From: Antedon mediterranea
Lineage: Eukaryota; Echinodermata; Crinoidea; Comatulida; Antedonidae
Assembly: GCF_964355755.1 (NCBI RefSeq)
Contig: NC_092673.1
Coordinates: 32,125,648-32,187,647 of the forward strand
Length of the DNA: 62,000 nucleotides
Direction: 5' to 3'
The notes under the pieces are model-generated. The model was not told where the DNA came from and did no database searches. It worked only from the letters and a program-made list of their open reading frames with translations. Position numbers and translations under genes: made by a program. Positions 58,901 to 62,000 of this stretch are shown in pieces; the first letter of the stretch is position 1; every line of letters begins with the position of its first letter.

Positions 58901-61900
58901 TTCATTTCAGATTCAGCCGAAGACAAAAGTAAGCCCATCTCTCTCTCAGCTTTTGACATATATGATACCACGTATGCAACACATGCATATTCATTAGAAA
59001 CATACTGTAGATCCATATTTGCATTCCATGCTCTCAGCAATTCAGGATTATACTGATTAACCCAAGCATCTTTAGGATTTCGTTTCAAAATAAAATCTTG
59101 TCTTTTAGCTATCATATTATTTGCCTCTTCAAATCTCTTCTGTGTTATTTTCATATCATTAAACAGCTGTTTTACGTCATCATACAGGATTTCATCATTT
59201 AACAAATTCTTTACTTCACTTAATATTGAACTTGCGCCTTTACTGGGATCATCCGTTTCTCTCTCATCTTTTGGAATAGGGTTAATAACAAAAGTTTTTT
59301 CCGATGGTGGCCTGGGAAAATTAAATCTACATTTTGTCCCTTTCTTCTTACAGGATTTAGAATGACTTTTAGAGTGGATTTGAACGTTACTAACAATTTC
59401 ATGTAATTCTGCGTCTTTACGTTTAGATGGTAGTTCACACGATACATATTTGTCAATGAACTTTGTAACTTCTTCATCTTTATCAATTCCCAGTCGAGGT
59501 GCATTTTCAACCCAAAATAAACAGTGACAGTGAGGACTACCACGATTTTGAAATTCTACTCGATAAAAATAATCAATTACTTTTCCAATAGGAAAAGCAC
59601 AAGATAAAATGACATGTTTTAAGAAACTGTGGAAGCGTTTGTCAAACATTCTTGCTACAGTAACAGGGTTAGATTTTAATAGATTACATTTATCAGTCCA
59701 ATCCAAATCACATAACTTTCTCCTATTGCCCGTTTGAATCAACAGTGTTTTTATTATTTCAGGCCATCTCATATCAGCTGAAGAAAATGATGCGAACCAT
59801 GTCGGTTTACCTAGTTGTCTTATCATTGCCAGTACGTCTTTTTGCGTAGCTTGCCAATATGGTGGCGTTCCACGTATCTGTTTTAAGAATTTAAATCCCT
59901 TATCAGATTTCAATATTTCTTCAACTTTATTAATATTCTTTAAGTCTGATACTTTAACAGGTTTAAAATCGTCTTTTTTATCTGAACCCTTTCTTAAGGC
60001 TATTGATACACTCGATATTACTTGCTGTATTTCATACAGACATTGTGAAAAGAACAGGTATTCAGTATTTCTTGCAAACCTATTATCAACATGCATCAGT
60101 CTATTTAAAAAATATCGACCAAGTGTTAACTTCACACTTCTAAAATCATGAAAAGTTCCTTTTCCAGTTGGATACAGTCGGGGAAAACACTTTCCCTCAT
60201 TGCTTTCATTGTTCAAAAGTGCAACAGGACTATTTCCCTCACAAGGTGCACATGCAATAATGTGATCAAAATAATTATCAAGTATTTCTTGTCTCATATC
60301 AATTCGTTGCAAACATGTATCCAATTGTACACCGCACAATCTGGAATTTAACTCGTCTTCTGTTCCTTCTTCTTCATTAAAAGATAAAAGCTCTTTTTTT
60401 TCATTTAAATTATTTGACAAATCACTATTCCAGTCCTCATTTACAAATACATCAGAATACCATTTATTATGATGCTGTAAATATTGTAACGCTTGTATTA
60501 CCTTCGATTTACTTACATATTTATACTCATAATAGCCTTTGTAAGACAACTTTCTTTTCAATTTCACCCGGATCATTTGGTCATCAGTTTGTGTTCTAGG
60601 TAACATTGTAACTGTTTCAACTGTGTTTGACGGGACGCAAACAACTGGCCCATGTATTCCATTCTGCCCTCCTTTAGGCAAATTTAATATTTTCATAAAT
60701 GGGATATTAATGGCAATCAAATGTTGTTCTAAATTATTTAAATCTACAAGTTCTTTTGGAATATCTTCCAATTGCAAATTATTTGTAAATGCTTCCGCCG
60801 GTACATCCCCATTTAAAAGCTTTCTGTGACATGTAAAGCACACCCATAAATGTTGCATTGATGACTTCGCAATTTCACAGTCATTATTACATTCGTAATT
60901 ACAAATATGCAAATACTTGTCGTTGATACACGACTGAACTTTATATTTAGTTTTCAGACATATCATAACTTGCTTTCTAAATAAAAGCTTCAAACAAACA
61001 CAACATACATACTCCGGTCCATTTGAGGTCATTTCCCTAAATTTGTTTAAAACATTTTCAAATTTTTTCAGTTTTACCTGTGCACATTGTTTTTGTTTAA
61101 CATTTTTTTCTTCAACCTTTTTCCTAAACTCTTGGTCATTTTCATACTTCTCCTTTCCATAATTTTTCATAGTTTCTTTGACATTTTCTCTAAAACACGG
61201 GTCATTTTCATACTTCTCCTTTCCATAATTTTTCATAGTTTCTTTGACATTTTCTCTAAAACACGGGTCATTCTCATACTTTTCCTTTCCATAATTTTTC
61301 ATAGTTTCTTTGACATTTTCTCTAAAACACGGGTCATTCTCATACTTCTCCCTTCTATAATTTTTCATAGTTTCTTTGAAATTTTCTCTAAAACACGGAT
61401 CATTCTCATAATTCTCCCTTCCATAATTTTTCATAGTTTCTTTGACATTTTCTCTGAAACACGGGTCATTCTCATACTTCTCCCTTCTATAATTCTTCAT
61501 AATTTCTTTGACATTTTCTCTAAAATTCGGATCGTCTTCATATTTCATACTTCTATGTTGTTTCATTATTTCTTTAAATTCCTGTCTAAATTTTGAATTT
61601 TCTTTATATTTCGATCTCAAACTTTGTTTCTTCATTTCTCTAAGAACAAATGTATCATACCTTTTCCTTGCAATTTCCTTGGTCTGTTTTTTTTTATTTT
61701 GCCTAAATCTTTCATCACTGTGATATTTTATTTTTTGAGCATCAAGTACATTACATTTGTTTCTCATCGTATGTGCATTTCTCTGCTTTGTAGCCTTATC
61801 ATTAAATGTTTGTTTATTACTGATATTTTGTTCATACCGTCTTATTCTCTTCCTTTCTTTATCTAACTTTCGTTTTAGATCATCGCTTTTTTTACGACTT

Positions 61901-62000
61901 TTTTTGTTTTTAGTTATCGTCTTCTTATTACACGACTTGTCACCAGAATACAAGCTTTTACTCTGCTCATATTTTTTTTTATCAATTTGCTTTAATACTC
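55978..62000 (-). CDS. Helitron Rep-helicase-endonuclease protein (5' end outside window)
   Basis: Replicates the element by rolling circle. The frame is open from stop 55978 to the window edge. The codon at 61953 is TTG and the frame continues upstream, so the start is not in view. Numbered from 61953: basic N-terminus; 22-residue repeats (117-277); zinc-binding Cys/His region (about 315-375, CCVCLK, HICNYECNND, CFTCHRK); Rep nuclease with FQNRGSPHCHCLFW near 805 (metal-binding HxH) and YACVAYVVSYMSK, whose tyrosines are the likely nucleophiles; Pif1-type helicase with GGAGTGKS near 1353, ILIIDEISMVD and YVALSRV; and a C-terminal endonuclease/exonuclease/phosphatase domain with LTETWLS, VIYRPPGY, MGDFNEDLL near 1924 and SYHEAI at the end. 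The extra endonuclease points to the Helentron/Helitron2 group. About 2,000 residues with no stop: probably a functional or very young copy. Confidence 0.93.
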   Translation of the reverse strand, partial: VLKQIDKKKYEQSKSLYSGDKSCNKKTITKNKKSRKKSDDLKRKLDKERKRIRRYEQNISNKQTFNDKATKQRNAHTMRNKCNVLDAQKIKYHSDERFRQNKKKQTKEIARKRYDTFVLREMKKQSLRSKYKENSKFRQEFKEIMKQHRSMKYEDDPNFRENVKEIMKNYRREKYENDPCFRENVKETMKNYGRENYENDPCFRENFKETMKNYRREKYENDPCFRENVKETMKNYGKEKYENDPCFRENVKETMKNYGKEKYENDPCFRENVKETMKNYGKEKYENDQEFRKKVEEKNVKQKQCAQVKLKKFENVLNKFREMTSNGPEYVCCVCLKLLFRKQVMICLKTKYKVQSCINDKYLHICNYECNNDCEIAKSSMQHLWVCFTCHRKLLNGDVPAEAFTNNLQLEDIPKELVDLNNLEQHLIAINIPFMKILNLPKGGQNGIHGPVVCVPSNTVETVTMLPRTQTDDQMIRVKLKRKLSYKGYYEYKYVSKSKVIQALQYLQHHNKWYSDVFVNEDWNSDLSNNLNEKKELLSFNEEEGTEDELNSRLCGVQLDTCLQRIDMRQEILDNYFDHIIACAPCEGNSPVALLNNESNEGKCFPRLYPTGKGTFHDFRSVKLTLGRYFLNRLMHVDNRFARNTEYLFFSQCLYEIQQVISSVSIALRKGSDKKDDFKPVKVSDLKNINKVEEILKSDKGFKFLKQIRGTPPYWQATQKDVLAMIRQLGKPTWFASFSSADMRWPEIIKTLLIQTGNRRKLCDLDWTDKCNLLKSNPVTVARMFDKRFHSFLKHVILSCAFPIGKVIDYFYRVEFQNRGSPHCHCLFWVENAPRLGIDKDEEVTKFIDKYVSCELPSKRKDAELHEIVSNVQIHSKSHSKSCKKKGTKCRFNFPRPPSEKTFVINPIPKDERETDDPSKGASSILSEVKNLLNDEILYDDVKQLFNDMKITQKRFEEANNMIAKRQDFILKRNPKDAWVNQYNPELLRAWNANMDLQYVSNEYACVAYVVSYMSKAEREMGLLLSSAESEMKDGNEDARQSLRKLGNVYMQNREVSAQESVFRVCSLRLKEGSRKVEFIPVGPNPIRMSLPLSVIKTKEDDEEIVWMPNKLDRYRARPDGHDFDNMCLAAFCSYFRIIKTSETNTGKQKKNVFKLKNKLGYIQKRSRSANAVLRYPRFVRDISPEKYYLSLMQLFLPFRIDEQLKPPQFVTYEEFYEKGFVRLNGSSLKGVKSIVHDNLQQYEKNADKIDQAQDYIEKFGIPEDAWGLLCPESEVERLTHPKPNVNTDDIEDEFNIPDLCHEKKKMYTLENPSLSSINVLRQVSNKMIRSLNKTQQQLFYKIRQWCLDKLNGKEPGPFNIFISGGAGTGKSHVVKCIFNEGTRILGKMMQKPDDVSILKVAPTGIAAYNINGKTIHSALSIPVNVSFPYQPLGEEKINQLRNYLCQLQILIIDEISMVDQKLLWYIHGRLRQIKQSRDDSPFGKVSIIAVGDFYQLPPVKGMPLYAQTIQGALWIDNFEKVNLDEIMRQKGDAEFAILLNKLRILERGDILSDESLAILKSRETGEQCEDALHIYSYNRDVNTWNKEMLHNKCTDVICIEAQDTELNRANKNKLCDKPCKSNSQTSLISHLWLAPNARIMLIKNVDVDKGMTNGCMGSVLEIIQSCDNKPISIKVKFDNDAIGTQTIERFQESMGKKYTRKQFPLKLAYACTVHKVQGMTLDKAVINLKNTFLSGQAYVALSRVTSISRLVIENFHPKHIHCDGRVKHCLHNMKSFPYEYNDNYSKSTCSIILHNVQGLKQHFADLQCNRLFLNSDFICLTETWLSKNDSSFDISLDTFNLYHQPRYNCYTNATQITSEFKDKEHGGVAVYAKSKYFSRLNINVKDIEFIAFMLTSPKSVVVSVIYRPPGYNVKQFCKSLEMLLLEFHKLSTSCIVMGDFNEDLLKNTSQVYTLMINYNYKQVIECSTTEGGTLLDLVFVRDLDCLNTTVLPIYYSYHEAIRIQF
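61120..61605 (-). repeat. 66-bp tandem repeats coding 22-residue units
   Basis: Six or more near-identical units of 66 bp encode ENVKETMKNYGKEKYENDPC plus FR, with weaker copies on both sides (SKFRQEFKEIM, DQEFRKKV). They are basic and helix-prone, probably forming a charged coil. Near-identity at the DNA level indicates recent expansion. A long open frame on the other strand (61087-61596) is only a by-product. Confidence 0.88.

Noticed and set aside
61087-61596. Phe/Ile-rich 169-residue plus-strand frame
   Set aside because: Antisense of the 66-bp repeats in the Helitron gene.
61951-61953. Start codon of the Helitron protein
   Set aside because: The codon is TTG and the frame stays open to the window edge, so the start must lie beyond 62000.

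Overview
This is a 62 kb, AT-rich piece of an animal nuclear genome, made up almost wholly of transposable elements. GT-AG introns, exons of a valyl-tRNA synthetase gene, a death-effector-domain relic and abundant TAGGCCTA-type motifs suggest a marine invertebrate. I would guess a deuterostome such as an echinoderm, but the species cannot be fixed from the sequence. No bacterial genes, CRISPR arrays or rRNA genes are present.

Layout. 1-10294: tandem array of Helitron-like non-autonomous units (CTAG ends after a hairpin, TTTG microsatellites, tRNA-like inserts), interrupted by a 1.9 kb hAT-type element (5281-7182, perfect 8-bp target duplication). 10381-13443: five in-phase exons of a valyl-tRNA synthetase C-terminal half, with a 96-bp tandem expansion across one exon end and a second Helitron-like insertion. 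14038-14575: decayed tandem-DED (caspase-8/FLIP-like) relic. 15952-17674: second partial copy of the synthetase exons; a third, inverted one lies at 30957-31157.

18563-30250: an 11.7 kb Mutator-like element (MULE) with a perfect 10-bp target duplication. On its minus strand I can assemble a nine-exon gene with consistent phases (4,086 nt, 1,361 codons plus stop). It joins a cysteine-peptidase-like domain (Cys46, Asp173/His175), four duplicated exons that each carry a SUMO-interaction-motif-like core, and a MULE transposase with a SWIM zinc finger. 32346-34704 holds two nested non-autonomous relatives, each with a 10-bp target duplication.

34841-46732: an Academ-like DNA transposon with about 155-163 bp terminal inverted repeats, subterminal octamer (ATGCAAAT) palindromes and a 3-bp target duplication. 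Its gene (XPG-like nuclease motifs, C-terminal CXC cysteine cluster) is split by an LTR retrotransposon (37196-42651) with 161-bp LTRs that differ at one base and an intact 1,605-aa polyprotein.

47470-48160 and 54900-55870 are related repeats that match the tail of a Helitron. 51468-54213 is a palindrome of about 2.75 kb bearing two divergent copies of an RPA-like OB-fold gene, one complete (298 aa) and one truncated. 55978-62000 (minus) is a long open Helitron Rep-helicase-endonuclease gene that runs off the window.

The window therefore records nested insertions by at least five classes of mobile element. The MULE, Helitron and LTR element have open coding sequences; the Academ-like element has been broken.
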